64,000 nt of DNA from Montifringilla adamsi. Taxonomy: Eukaryota; Chordata; Aves; Passeriformes; Passeridae. The notes below the pieces were generated by a model. That model had not been told where the DNA came from. It saw only the letters and a program-made list of their open reading frames with translations, and searched no databases. Position 1 is the first letter of the stretch. The number at the start of each line of letters is the position of its first letter. Shown here in pieces: positions 52,301 through 64,000 of the stretch. The translations under genes and the position numbers were made by a program. The stretch lies in the NCBI GenBank assembly GCA_017590115.1, contig JAGGNK010010225.1, positions 9,040,834 to 9,104,833 on the forward strand, given 5' to 3'.

Positions 52301-55300
52301 AAAAAGAAAAGTGAAAAGAAACTGAAACCACAGTGAAAAAATGTTTGGGAGAAGGTGTTTGTGTCACAGAGTTCAGAGGAAAAATCTGGAATTTTTGGGG
52401 TTTCATGCTCAGTGCTGTTTTTAGGGTATTTTATAGTTCCAGGTCAGCTCTTCAGTTCACACACATGATGTGACTGACAATGAAATCCATTTTGCAGGAG
52501 TTGAGAGAACAACATTAGTGAGGTCATCAAAACTTCCAACCAGAGAACATGGGCCTCAAACAGTCCAACCTCATTTCAAGAGAGGTCAAGTTCATTTCAC
52601 TACTGAATACGACTCCCTATTTGGGAAGCAGGGAGGAGAAAGCAAAAAAAACCAAGACTACATATATGCCGGGAAAAATCCTTTCTTGCCTTCATCCTTC
52701 TCACAAAGCCTGTATAGCTTGTGCTTTTTGATGGAAGGCTGTAATTGTGTGATAAAACACTTTTGGTAAAACAATTATTTCTAATTTAAATCAAATCCCT
52801 TTTGAAGGCTTTACCAGAACAGTTCTGCCTGCAGATCTACCATAACAGAGTCTGGTTAGCAAGACTAGTTCAGGCACTCAGAGCACGAAGTGCAAACACA
52901 TATCCACCATGGACTGATTTTACAGTAACTTTTAAAGCAGCATGGCTACAATATTGCAAGACTACTCATTTTGGTGTGTGAAAATCCCTTTGGTCTTTTC
53001 CAGTTAATAAGGATGAAAGGAGGGAAAAAAAAAAAAAGAACAGAACATGGGAAAAAATTATAGGGCTGCATAGGCAGCCTCGAAGGAACATGGATTGAAC
53101 AACCTTTGAAGTACCCAATTCTAAAATGAGATCATATGAGAATTTTTCAAGCAATAAAAGTGAAGCCTCAGAAACAAGTGTAAGTTACAGCCTGAAGTGC
53201 TTTATCACAGCTCCATGAACCCTCTTCCATAAACCCCAGTTCTTTTGCAAGCTCATTTACTTAAAGGAAAAATTGAACTGACTGTGGGGGAATGAAAGGG
53301 CAGGAGGAATCCACAGTTTCCCAGAGGTGTGTTGATAAATAAGGCCTGCATCTCATGACATCAAAGTCATTAGTGGAGAAGAGCTGTCTCCTGCCAGTCT
53401 GCAAGGAGGCATTTTCCACTTGGGGATAAGAACAAATACCAGTGCCCTTATGTGCTTCTTCAACAAAAGTCCTGCCCTCTGGAGAGCAAAACCTTCAGCT
53501 TAATAACATGCCTACAGGTATGCAAAATCTACTGGGGCCTCAAAAAGTTATGCCTGGGCTAACGCTGTGCCACACAAAATACCCAAAGCTGACTCTGAGG
53601 GAATGTGGCTGTTTACACAGCACACTGCAGAGCTGGGCAGAGATAACCAGCTCACATTGTGGAAGTAATATCAGCACAACAGTGCTCTTGAGCTAAGCAG
53701 CCACATCTTTCAGTGGAGCTAAACACAAAATTATCTGATGGGGATATGCCCCTTCCAGACAGAAATCTGCCCACCACACCCATCTGAGAGGTTTCTGGTT
53801 TGTATGACACAGACATAATCATCTTGGCTTTACACTTCCTCAGCATCTCCACCTCAGTCAGTCATGCCAGACCTCCTCCACAGTCAACAAAGAGAAACAT
53901 GCACATGAACACTATCCACTGGATACAGACATCTCCACTGCGAAGAGAGGAATTATGAGCTAGAATTGCCAATTTCTCACTGCTAGCTTTGAAAGAAGAC
54001 TGTAGGATTAACTCAGGCACCACTCAGATGCCAGTCAGAAAAAACAACTCTTCCACACCCAGTGTTGCCACAGATGTCTGAGCTGGAATAATGCTGGCTG
54101 CCTGTCTGAAGAGTGCTATTCTATTCATAAAGTACTGATAAGGAGAAAGTCATAGGTTCTGAAACTGTTCAAGAAAGGTCACTTCTTTCGCAACTGTTTT
54201 GCTGTCACCGGAGCAGAAGGCTGGCTCCAATCTCCTGACTTCATCCAAGTGACACCACCTGGCCATGGGCCTGGCTGGAATCAGCAAGAGGAAATACCCT
54301 ACAGCATTCCATATGAAAGGAATGCTTCACCCTCTCATGGTGACCTCTCTAATGACACCAGAACCCTCCAGCTGAGTAGGTGCAGACCTTCCTCAGGTGG
54401 AAAACCACCATGATGCAGGACCCCAACCAAGGCATGGCATCTCATGCTATGGGGCCAATCCAGCACAAAGAGTATCTAAGACACTGAAAAACTGAAAACA
54501 AGTGAAAACAAGTAATGTTTTCTCATCCTTCTTTCCCCAAAGTACATCTGTGTTCAGATAACAGATGTGCAAGAGATATCAATTGAGCTTGTATGCTATT
54601 GCATACAGAAGTTACTTTTAAATAGATTTAAATTACAATCATATCAATATAGCTTGTGCTGGGAACTGTAACAAATTCAAAACTTAATTTCTGTTTCCAG
54701 CCTCATGATTTGGCTGACACCAAGTTCTTCTTTAAGACCCAAATTCTGTATCCTATACAGGCAGCTATTTCTTAAGTAAAGTAACCCACAGAAGCCCTGG
54801 GAAGAAATATAGCTAGGCAGCAGGAGGAGAGCAATTGTTCAGCTCAGAGACTTGCTTGGAGCCATTTAGAATTCTTCTCTGATTTTACAAATGAGAGAAG
54901 AAGTACAGATTTAAAAATTACACAAATGCTGAACCATTTGTTTTGGGAGATTTAGCAAAATGAAGCCTTTAAATTCAATTCTTCAAGTTATAAAAGATTC
55001 CATCCGGGGCAGTTGTGACAGTAGGCTGACCTCATCCTCTAAGGCAACTTTCCCTCTCTATTCCTAAGCCCTGTAACACCCTGCAAGCCCCAAGGGCACC
55101 CCTGCAGCAATCTTTGGAGAAAGAAAGACAGAGAGAGAAAGTTGTCCTTGGATTTATTTAGCGAGAAAGAGGCCAAATCTGGGACAGGGAAAAAGGTTTG
55201 CATAGAGACAGAGCTCTTGTGGATTTGTACAATCATCCATGCACATGGAATATATTGAACCTTGAACCTAAACTAAGGTCAAGCAAGTTTAAGGCTTGAT

Positions 55301-56217
55301 ACAGATGTTTCACAGAACTCTGGTAAATGAAGGTGAATGTTACTGTTAAAGCAAGAGAAAAAACAAGCTATAAAAACGGTTGGTCAATTGTTTATTTTTC
55401 TTTTCAGTCCATTGTCGAGTTTATTTTGTCCCCCTTAAGCCCAGCACTGGTATTTCCTGCATCTGGGTGATGACAGCAATCTCTTATACACCACATAAAA
55501 CAGATTTAGAAGTCTGAAAGCCACTCCTGGCCTGGTTTCTCCCCGGAAATATATCACTCCAGCACAAGGGAATATTTGCATTTTCTTCATTTGTCTTTAA
55601 TTTCAAAAAATACTGACTTTCTTCTGGTGCATAAAAAGACTAAACCAAACCAACCAACCAAAACAAAGCAAAAAACAAACAAACAAAAAAAACCACACTA
55701 AATTCACTATAAGTGCAATACCAACATTTTCATAACCAGTGAGGGAGCTTTTGAGCCAACATTACTTTTTTTTTTTTTTTTAATTACAAAAATAAGTTAC
55801 AGAACAATCCAAAGGGAAGTCCCTCAAGGAAAATTAACATAATGACTTCTTAAATAGAAGTCATGATGGTCACTTGCTTTTAGCCAATTACTTGTTCCCC
55901 TTTGGCATGAATGTGTTTGAAACTATGCTCAGAAAAGGGGCAAAGACCTTCCAAGTTCAATGCCATGATGAAGTGTAGGCCAATATGGAAGACATCCCCA
56001 TTCCAAATGAGTTCTGACTAACAGTGATAATGTTATTGGCTCTGAATCTAGAATGAGTCCTAAGATTTGGCAAAGGCAGGATAAATGAAAGTTTTAAAAT
56101 AATTTGGAATAATTATAACATTTTAGGAGATTCGCAGTAAAATGCTGTAATAATAACAACAACAACTACTACTACTACTTTTCCTTTTAAAGAGCTTAAC
56201 ATAAATAAACTTTGCAC

Positions 56218-56788
56218 TGGTTTTGGCTGGGATAGAGTTAATTTTATTCATAGTAGCTGGTACCAAGCTATGCTTTGGATTCTCTCTGGGTAAAGTGTTG
56301 ATAATACAGGGATATTTTAGTTACAGTGCTGACACAGTCACGACCTCTGCTCCTCACACCACCCCACCAAGGAGGGGGCTGGGGTTGCACAAGAAGTTAT
56401 GAGGGGACACAACCAGGACAGCTGATCCCAACTGACCCAAGGGATATTCCATCCCAAATGATGCCATGCTCAGTGCATAAAGCAGGGGGAAGAAGAAGGA
56501 ATATGGGAACATTCTGAGTGATGACATTCGTCTTCCCAAGTCACCATTATGGTTGATGGGGCCCTGCTCTCCTGAAGATGTCTGAACAGCTACCTGCTTG
56601 TAGGAAGTGGTGACTGAATTCCCTGGTTTGCTTTCTTTGTGTGTGCAGCTTTTTCTTTTCCTGTTAAATTGTCTTTATCCCAATTCATATGGGCTTTTTT
56701 TTTAATTTTACCCTTCCAGTTCCCCTCCCTGTTGATGGGCTGTGAGAGGCTGCATGGGGCCAAATGCCACCTTTTAACATTACCACAA
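56218..56788 (+). mobile_element. Solo LTR of an avian ERVL-type endogenous retrovirus
   Basis: The sequence starts TGGTTTTGGCTGGGATAGAG and carries phrases typical of a very common bird ERVL-class LTR: a CACCCCACCAAGGAGGGGGC segment, 'GCACAAGAAGTTATGAGGGG', 'AACTGACCCAAGGGATATTC', a TATA-like CATAAAGC at about 56477, and 'CTTCCCAAGTCACCATTA' downstream. It ends near ACCACAA. No second copy and no gag/pol-like frame is seen nearby, so it is best read as a solo LTR left by recombination. It is in antisense orientation to CREB5. A clean target-site duplication was not identified, so both ends are good to a few bases only. Confidence 0.85.
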
Positions 56789-59700
56789 ACTCTTAACATT
56801 AGAAGGTGCAGAGGTGGTATTTTCTCTGCTCTGCTGACAGGGTTCATGAGCAAAGGGACATCAGAGGAGAGAAAACATCAGTATCAGAACAAATTAAAAC
56901 AAGAGACGATGGGCCATGAAGTATTCTGTATCGAAACAGATTAAGAATGAGATAGGCTTAAAAGTCAAAAATTTAAGGAGGCACAAGTTTGCAGGAAAGA
57001 AGAGTTTGGTGTCCCCAAGCTAGCCACTAGAGTGAGACAGTTGCAGGATTACCACACCTGCCTCTGTAATTCAGATTTAAAATCTGGTGAATTTATTTGT
57101 TTCCTCCATGTTCCCACTGAAGTCCCAAGAATCCTGGTTCCAGTTCCCCACCGGTTCGCACCTTGGGTAATCATCAGTGCCTTGATTCATCAAAGCTCTC
57201 AACTGAGTTCTTACGTTTCAGCACACACCAGCACTCTCGATTATCTATGGGTGGTTTTCCAGATTCAGTGGCTTAACTGTTCTCCCAACAGAGAAAAGCA
57301 GTCCCTGGTTTTACATGGAGCCTGTGAGCCTCTGGAGTAGGGCTGGTGGTTCAAGCACTGCTCTCCTGCTTGATCTATTATCATGAGACCAATGCAGACT
57401 AGTTGGTGTTGTATCAAATTCACCCACAAAGGACTCAGAGTGCCAGGAAACATATTCCAGTGACACCTGAGTACCTCTGTCATACACAGGTCTGCATCAG
57501 CGTGGTTCACTGTGGGTCAGGCAGACCTGGACTGCCCTGCCCTAAATCCCTGCAGCATCCCTGCACCGGGCCATCCAGGTGTAGCCAGTGTGTTGGGTAC
57601 CCCCCTGCAGCTGTGGGCCAGGAGATGAAGAAAAGTTTGGTGCCCACTGACTTCACTAACACTGTCCCACAGATTCAGAAAGTTAAAGAGGCATTCTGTA
57701 GCATTTTGCATTGACAAAAGTAGCAGGCTAGCTTTTAGTTTAAAAGTTTCACTTTCAGAACAGAATCCTCCATGTATGCAACATGCTAAAAACATGACAG
57801 CAACCAGCCTAGTGGGATAGCCAGAAAGTTAAAAACAAAGACTCACGTAGATTTTAGAAACAGAAAGTACTGGCACCATGAAGGGATTCAGACGACCAAA
57901 AAAAAAGTTAATATTTTTATATAAAACACAGTCTTAGGAGAAGGACCTGAATTTGTACCAATTTTTAAAAGCTCTACTACATTATCCCATCACTAGTTTA
58001 ACAGTGAATAGTGAAAAGTTAATAAGAAGATTATGTCTAAAATGCTGGAAACATTGTGGAAAAAAATCAGTTACAATGGGTACTGTGGCCTCAAATAAAA
58101 AGACATTGTAGAAAAAGAATTCAGCCTGATGCCACAAGACATGAAGAAGGAATAGATGCTTGTATTAGAGAATGAGGAATGCAGCCATCCACTTCAAGTT
58201 TAGACAGATAAAAACCATTACTTAGGGCAAGAGCATTTGTAGAACTATCAATAGAAGAAAAGAAATTTAACCCCGGGTAAGTGCCTGCAAACAACACAGG
58301 CAGCTGAATTTCACAGGGAGAGGATCAAAACAATGAGAAGTTCTAGTGAAGATTAAGTACATAAAGACACATCTGAAAAATTTAGAAGGCAGAACAGAGA
58401 CTAACTGAGATTGCTGGCACTCGGCTCCTGTGCACAGGATCTGGAAAGCATCAGGAAAGGCTGAAAGAGAAAAAATACACAAACTATGGACAACTGTGGG
58501 AAACAGAACTGCTTTATATACTAATGCCACAGTAATCCTGGGGAAGGGGGTGAGTGAATAGCTAATGTAGTTGTATGGGCAGTGATTGAGGACAGAAAAA
58601 TTCACTCTAGGAGGAGAATATAGGACACATAACTTAAGAAAAGATTCCTGTGTACAAATACTACACAAAACTATCAGCTGTATCTGCAAGTGTGCCCCTG
58701 GATTAAACAGCTAGCTGGATTGCAGCTGGGCTGTGGAGCCAGATGCAACACGATCACAATTGTGATGAACAGCAATATTAGACAGGAAAAATGTGACCGA
58801 GTGCTGGTGATGCACAAGGCTGCCAACAAGAACATCATGAAGCAAAAGATGCTATCATTTGGCATTTATAGCAGATGACTCATAGGAGTACCACCCACCG
58901 CTGGGCAACGGGGCAGAGCAAGACACTGATTTGAATGCAATACAACACCACGACTCCTTCATCTAATACCCTGGGAATGAATAGTCACTGTGGGTCATGC
59001 AGGACTCTGGCTGAACGTATAGGTTAAGTTTCAAAGACAAGAACACCTAGAAAACAAGATACAGCCGAGCAAAAAAAAAAAAAAAAAAATGCAACCCTGC
59101 AAAAAAGCATTCTGCCTGTAGGAACTGGATGAGAATAGATCAGCCATCATAGCAAAATAAAAGGAAAAACTTGAATCAGAGGGTGTACCACTGTGGTCCA
59201 ATTCAAAATTGCTGAGAAAAAAGGCAGAGCAAAGAGATCAAAATCCATCAGCACCAGCTGAAGCAATATATATTCAGGGCATCTTAGTTTAAGATGATAA
59301 AAGTATGTCTGGCACACTGCCACATCTATTGGCTAGCAAATACAAGCACCAAGGACTTGCCTACTGTAAACTGGACCAGACATGAGAACAGACTCTTGTA
59401 TTAGTGTTGCTGTCACTGTAGAAGATGTTAAGGAAGAGGCATTTCAGGACTGTAAGAACCAGTTTCAGTTATTCCTAAACACAGCAGAGTAGGAGGCTGA
59501 AAACTGAAATAAAAAAGCAATGCGACTTTCTGCTTTGGACATGGGGACTCAATCCTAAATCCTAAGAAATCCAAGACGCCCAAGAAACAGCCAGACACAA
59601 GTGTGCAGACTATTTGACTGTCATTCCAGATTTGATATGCATCAGTTATGTGACACTTGTACTCAGTTAAAATCCAGCCTTGCACAGGGAGTGGAGGTGT

Positions 59701-60787
59701 TGGGGAGTCTGGAAGGCAAAGTCCAGATAGTGAAAACAGGCAAAGGTAGACAAACTAAAATTTAAAAAAAATTAAGAATTTAAACATTTAAAAAATATAA
59801 AGTATTTCAAATTGCAAAATATCTAGTTGCTAAGATGGACTAGACAAATCTCAGCAGTGCACTCCCAAGCCCAGTCACCATCATGAGTGAGCAACAACCC
59901 AGCCTCTCCCAGATAAACAAAAGAAGCCAAACTCACTTGTGAGATCACCCAGCTCATATACATATGCATTATGTGCACCTGGATTTAGAGATGGCCAAAG
60001 CTGTACTACCCCTGTAAATAGTTATCTCTCTAAAGGCAGCTTCTCTTGCAACATGATGTCCACTCATGCTAATACCCACAATACTGTACATGAAATGCAC
60101 ACGTGCTCTGTTGTGGCTGCTGCCCTTTTTCAGCAGGGGTCCCTCCCCAGTTTCCCAGTATCCATTGTATAGAAGGGAAGAGCCATAAAACAAAAGGTTT
60201 TCTCTCACAGTTTTCCATGTTGTAGCCAAATTCATTACCATCATAGACCCACAAGCAAGTGCAAAATCAGTCACCAGTACTGTGATTGGTACTCCCGGTA
60301 CATACTGCACATGCCATAGTTGTTGGTATACGTTTGCTTACACACTTTTTTAATGTAAACAAACCTATCTCCTGTAGTAAAGTGACTGATATCTGTTCCT
60401 GTGCATTACTGGAATACAATTTAAGTCCTGCACTAAACCATATCACTATGCAGTGTGTGTGTTACTGGTGTGTATAGTAGACACTGTGAAAAAATACTGC
60501 GCAAAGCAGCTAAATGTTCACCAATAAAAGACCTCACTATAATTATATAAAGACTTTCAAAGACCAAAATCCAGCCTGCAGCAGCAGTACATATATCCGA
60601 AGCAACTTTTTTTCCTCACTGACTGAGCACTTACAGCTCCGCCTGACAACAGTAAGAGCAGTGTATACCCAACAGAGAATCTTCAATTTTCATTCATGTG
60701 CCCAGCTTCACTTTGAAGTTCCACATTCACAGTTAACAATTTTATGTGTATCCTAACTAAATAAAGTTACCAAAAGTACATTAATGC

Positions 60788-60806
60788 ATATATATATATA
60801 TATATA
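60788..60806. repeat. (TA)n dinucleotide repeat
   Basis: This is a run of about nine AT/TA units in CREB5 intron 1. Confidence 0.95.
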
Positions 60807-62149
60807 GTCTGCTATAATGTCAGATAATATTTCATTTGCAAACCAGACACAGAAAGAAGGTATGCACAATTACTTCACAAAAAGTATTAAACTCCCCTTG
60901 TTTCATGAAGAAAAATTTTCTATCATTTTCAACATGGGCCAGCTGTTAGGACTGCAAGTGGACTAAAATGAAGATGTTACATGCTTCAGAAGAGCAGTTA
61001 TGCAAACACCAGCACTGCAGTCTGGCAGCCCTCTTTGCAGGAAGCAGGACTGTACCTCACCAGAGCTCCTTCACAGAAAGGCTCCCAAAATCAAGTAAGT
61101 GGGTGGCAGATTTACAAACTGCAATCTCTTGACAAGAATGAATAATGTGACTTTACACCAGTGAAGAATATGACCTCCTCTCTATCCCACGTGTTACTCT
61201 CTCCCCAGAGCTGAGCCCTGCAAGGAGACTGGAGTAACCGCAGCAGGTAATTACATGTTATTAGTGTTGCATTAGACTGAGTAGCTATTCAGTAAATTAG
61301 TATGTGATATTAACTAAACCTATTCAGTTGATGAACACAAGAATCAGCCTTGAAGTAGCAATTAACAAATTATTCCTAAACAGGTGTCACTTATACAGTA
61401 AGTCAGGCTATCTTTTTTCTATAATTCACCAGGAAAATCCTGACTTCTTCCATACAGTAAACACAATTTAAGCAGATGGTATATTCTCAAAAGGCAAGAG
61501 ACCTATACTTAAATCAATGAGGTTGGATGTGAAGGCTTACACTGAAAGTCAGTAGAATTTGTGGCACATCTCCTTGAGATTTAGGAATGATTTACTACTA
61601 TGCTGAGAGAATAAGCCCAAGATCTAAATCTTGCTGATTAAACTCCATGTACTCCTGGGGAAAAAAAAAAAAAAAAAAAAACAAACCAACAGAGCTCTTG
61701 TTTTTCTATCGAAAATAGTCACTGACACCTATCATGCTCAGGCTTTTTTAAAGAGTAGCATATTATCACAAAAATATTGGAATCCCTGCTAATGCAAACA
61801 GTGTTTTTAATGCCCCATAGCAGAAACACACTAATTCGTTGCCTTTCCATCTTGATCTTGACAAAAGTCGTTTCTCTGTATAGTCTCACTGCTCTTTAGA
61901 GAGATTTATGTACATCTGATGTTGAGTCCCTTGGGTTACTGAATGCTTGAACACATGAAACAAACTGGCAGATGAGAGTCTGCTTTAAACCAAACATTGC
62001 TGCAGAAAGCAAAGGCTGAATAGACTGAAAATGTGCATAGGAGGAAAATGCTCCGAGTTCTTCATGCGAAGTCAACAGCTCCCTTTTTAAGCCCCATTTC
62101 ATTGGGCTTTCTTAAGAGAGTGTTTTCACAGCAGGAAACATTCGCCTCT

Positions 62150-62410
62150 GAAACCGCGTGGTTCGATTTTTGTGCTCACCCCGTGGGTGAGCCCGCCCAT
62201 CCATCCATCCATCCATCCATCCATCCCAGAGCTCCCGGTCCCGGCCGCAGCCCGGGCGGGCGGGTGAGTCGCGCCCCTTCCCGGCGCCAGGCGCGGGCTG
62301 GCAGCAGCCTCTGCTGGCGACCGGGCGCACGGAGCGGGCCCGCGAATTCACCATGCCGAGCCGGCTGCCCCAGCCGCAGCTGAGCATCTCCGCGTCTGCG
62401 AGGAGTGCTT
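62150..62410. promoter_or_regulatory. CREB5: CpG island, probable CREB5 promoter
   Basis: By eye there are about 30 CpG dinucleotides in roughly 260 bases, while the surrounding tens of kilobases have very few. Overlapping GC boxes (GGGCGGG) sit at 62254-62264. A (CCAT)7 microsatellite at 62197-62224 lies in the island. The minus-strand ATG/donor at 62352 falls within it, so most of the island would cover the end of exon 1 and the start of intron 1 of CREB5. This is the usual position of a CpG-island promoter. The plus strand also carries a good donor (GG|GTGAGT at 62264-62269), which is compatible with divergent transcription. Start sites cannot be fixed from sequence alone. Confidence 0.65.
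62197..62224 (+). repeat. (CCAT)7 microsatellite in the CpG island
   Basis: Seven perfect CCAT units sit about 130 bases into intron 1 from the candidate exon 1 donor. Length polymorphism here would lie within the probable promoter. Confidence 0.97.
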
Positions 62411-62730
62411 GCACGGCATTAAACACTGGCAAATGCCCGCTCGTATTTCTCTTGGAAGTGCTGTGATTTTCTTCCTTCCTACTCTTTAGAAAAGTACACG
62501 AGAAGTTCCTCCAGGTTTTCAAACTTTTATCTAAAGATACCTGCGAAAGGTCACCAAAAATTATGTTTAATGATGTGAAGAGGCACCACTGAGGTGCAGG
62601 CAGATGTGCAGGAGTTCTGCAGTCACTCCTCAGAAGCCCAGATAGCACAGACCGCAAACTCGGACTTCTGCGGGATAAACTGCAACAAATTGCAGCATAC
62701 GCATACTTATAGTCTGTTACACAAACCATA
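62352..62730 (-). CDS. CREB5: Candidate CREB5 first exon (5'UTR plus initiator Met); 5' edge uncertain
   Basis: The known CREB5 protein starts MIYEESK, and the next exon (37588-37659) opens exactly at the Ile codon, so the first coding exon must end in ATG. On the minus strand, an ATG at 62354-62352 is followed at once by GTGAAT, a usable but weak donor (A instead of G at +5). It lies inside the only CpG-dense stretch of the window. The -3 base is G, a fair Kozak context. The frame upstream of this ATG stays open to a TGA at 62811-62813, with in-frame ATGs at 62387-62385 and 62729-62727. The high-coordinate limit given here is nominal: a TATA-like motif at 62703-62711 would place transcription start near 62675. 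What is seen is the ATG-donor junction, the island and the open frame. That this is the exon spliced to 37659 is inference. Other ATG-GT junctions exist in the 24.7 kb intron. Confidence 0.5.
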
Positions 62731-62759
62731 TAACTGAGAAGAAAAGCCCTCAAAAAGGA

Positions 62760-64000
62760 AGGGAAGATGCACTCATTGTTTTGAGGCAGAATACAGAGCC
62801 CACTAGAAGTTCACTGGAAAGTAAACCCGATCCCCAGCACCAGCGTACTCATTTGCTGTCTTAATTTGCTGGTAGAAGAGTTGCTGAGTGAAGATTATTT
62901 TCCAATTGATGTGATTAATATAAACAATTTTAGCCTTCATTACCCACTACGTTTAGTTTTTCATGAGAGTATTTTTCCAAGCCTTTGGAAATGTAGAAAT
63001 TGCAAGCATCTTCAAGCAGAATCCCAATTCAGTGGCAGAAACAGCAGCAATCTGATTTAATACCATACCGATTTACTGCAAGGTCTTTCATCCAGCTGGC
63101 AGAGCACAATCACCTAACCTCAAAAATTTATTCCTAAAGAAATCACAATCACTAGACAACCAGGTAAATAGAATATTTTAAAATTGAAAGCTTTTAATCA
63201 TCTTGAAAGTAAATTTGTTCTAATGGACAAAAGAAGTATAAACAACAGTATTATATTGTAAACAGTGTAACAATGTTTACAGCCAAAAAAAGAACATGCC
63301 TTTTGACATAAAACACCTTCACTGACTTTCTGATTGATCTGAATTTGCATTTTCCCTTTGCTTTGAAATTAAAGCCAAAGTTTTTCTGAAGTATTCTTTC
63401 ATGATAAGAAAACCTACCTTATCTTATGGCAAATGAACTTTATCCTGGAGACATGGGAGGGGCTGAGAACATCATGATTGGGAAATATCACATTTCCTCA
63501 CTTTCACCTTTCTTCCAATTCACCTGGGGCTGTTTCCTCCAAGATTTTTTCAGCAGCCTTAAGAGACACAGCACAGGAGGCCACCAGAAGGCATTGCTGG
63601 AGGAACACAGAGCTGGACTTCTCTTGAGCATGGTCTGCTAGAAAGCAACATCCCATCTTCCAAACTGGGTCCAGTTTACGGAGAAAGAATATTCAGCCAC
63701 CTACCACAACTGCTGCCACCTCTGAAGACCTCCAGGAGTTTGCAAACAGACTTTCTGCTCAGGTGAGCTGGTGTTTTCTGTTAGGGAACACTGCAGGACA
63801 CCACGTTTAGATGCAATTTTGATGACCCTAGAGCTGAGGGAATTCCCTGATATATGTGGCACAGCTTGTGCAGGTGCAGGGAGCCCAGGCAGACCACCTA
63901 CTGAGAAAGTTACAGGGACAAGCAGGGCAAGGGATATGCCTTCCCCCTGTCCAACACGTACCAGTAAAGGGAGGACAGATTCATCCTCCTAATCAGGAAA
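62760..64000. other. Upstream flank of the candidate CREB5 promoter
   Basis: This is about 1.2 kb of ordinary-composition sequence beyond the candidate first exon. No exon, repeat family or island is recognised, and the open frames present (for example 63426-63641 and 63771-63992, plus strand) show no known motif. In mammals JAZF1 is the neighbour on this side of CREB5, but nothing of it is visible here. Confidence 0.6.

Larger units (their letters stand above)
37660..62351 (-). other. CREB5: CREB5 intron 1 (if exon 1 is at 62352), about 24.7 kb
   Basis: This is AT-rich intronic sequence. It contains the solo ERVL-type LTR (56218-56788), the CR1 3' fragment (47401-47755), a purine-rich low-complexity tract (44598-44856), long A or T runs (45766-45821, 46595-46612, 55765-55781, 59070-59089, 61661-61681) and a short TA repeat (60788-60806). 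Two GC-richer blocks, about 40380-40790 and 47840-49020, carry overlapping open frames on both strands that resemble no protein I know. No further coding exon with splice sites was recognised. The extent depends on the exon 1 assignment. Confidence 0.6.

Noticed and set aside
59969..60310. 113-codon minus-strand frame
   Set aside because: It overlaps open plus-strand frames and has no known motif or splice support. At most it marks a conserved noncoding patch.
62112..62351. Continuation of the minus-strand open frame past the 62352 donor
   Set aside because: It reads through GTGAAT into GC-rich intron and a CCAT microsatellite (giving a DGWM-type repeat). It is better explained as unspliced intron.
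62352..62464. Plus-strand ATG in good context (CACCATGCC) at 62352 opening a 37-codon frame
   Set aside because: The frame is short with no known motif, and it is the same bases that form the better-supported minus-strand ATG/donor.
1..64000. Prokaryotic features (operons, CRISPR arrays, ribosome binding sites), tRNA or rRNA genes
   Set aside because: None is visible, and the sequence is vertebrate intronic DNA. A tRNAscan or Infernal run could not be done, so small RNA genes cannot be fully excluded.

Overview
This window is vertebrate nuclear DNA, and almost certainly avian. The supporting signs are long AT-rich introns with very few transposons, one CR1 LINE 3' end carrying the typical bird tail (47401-47755), and one solo LTR that reads like the widespread avian ERVL-type LTR (56218-56788). 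There are no bacterial-type operons. The many short open frames are what is expected by chance in introns.

The only protein-coding gene I can support is the 5' part of CREB5 (CRE-BPa, an ATF2/ATF7-family bZIP activator), on the minus strand. Three coding exons are clear, with matching reading phase and consensus splice sites: 37588-37659 (24 codons, first half of the zinc finger), 34253-34346 (31 codons plus one base, second half of the finger) and 25555-25676 (the TPTP stress-kinase activation region). Joined, they encode residues 2-97 of the CREB5 N-terminus. Exon 37588-37659 begins directly at Ile2, so the initiator ATG must lie in an upstream exon. A strong candidate is an ATG that abuts a GT donor at 62352-62354, inside the window's only CpG-dense island (about 62150-62410). 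The bZIP and C-terminal exons are not seen and should lie beyond position 1.

Layout from gene 5' to 3' (high to low coordinate): flank 62760-64000, nothing recognised; candidate promoter and first exon about 62150-62760; intron 1 (about 24.7 kb) with the solo LTR, the CR1 fragment, a long purine tract and two GC-richer blocks; exon 2; intron 2 (3.2 kb) with a G-quadruplex-type run; exon 3; intron 3 (8.6 kb); exon 4; then at least 25.5 kb of intron 4 with G/T and AAGG tracts, an ancient hAT-like element and clusters of homeodomain/octamer-like motifs that could be enhancers.

I see no evidence for a novel multi-gene system. The most useful leads are at the CREB5 start: an exon junction that splits the initiator Met from the rest of the protein, an in-frame open extension upstream of that ATG, and possible divergent transcription from the island.
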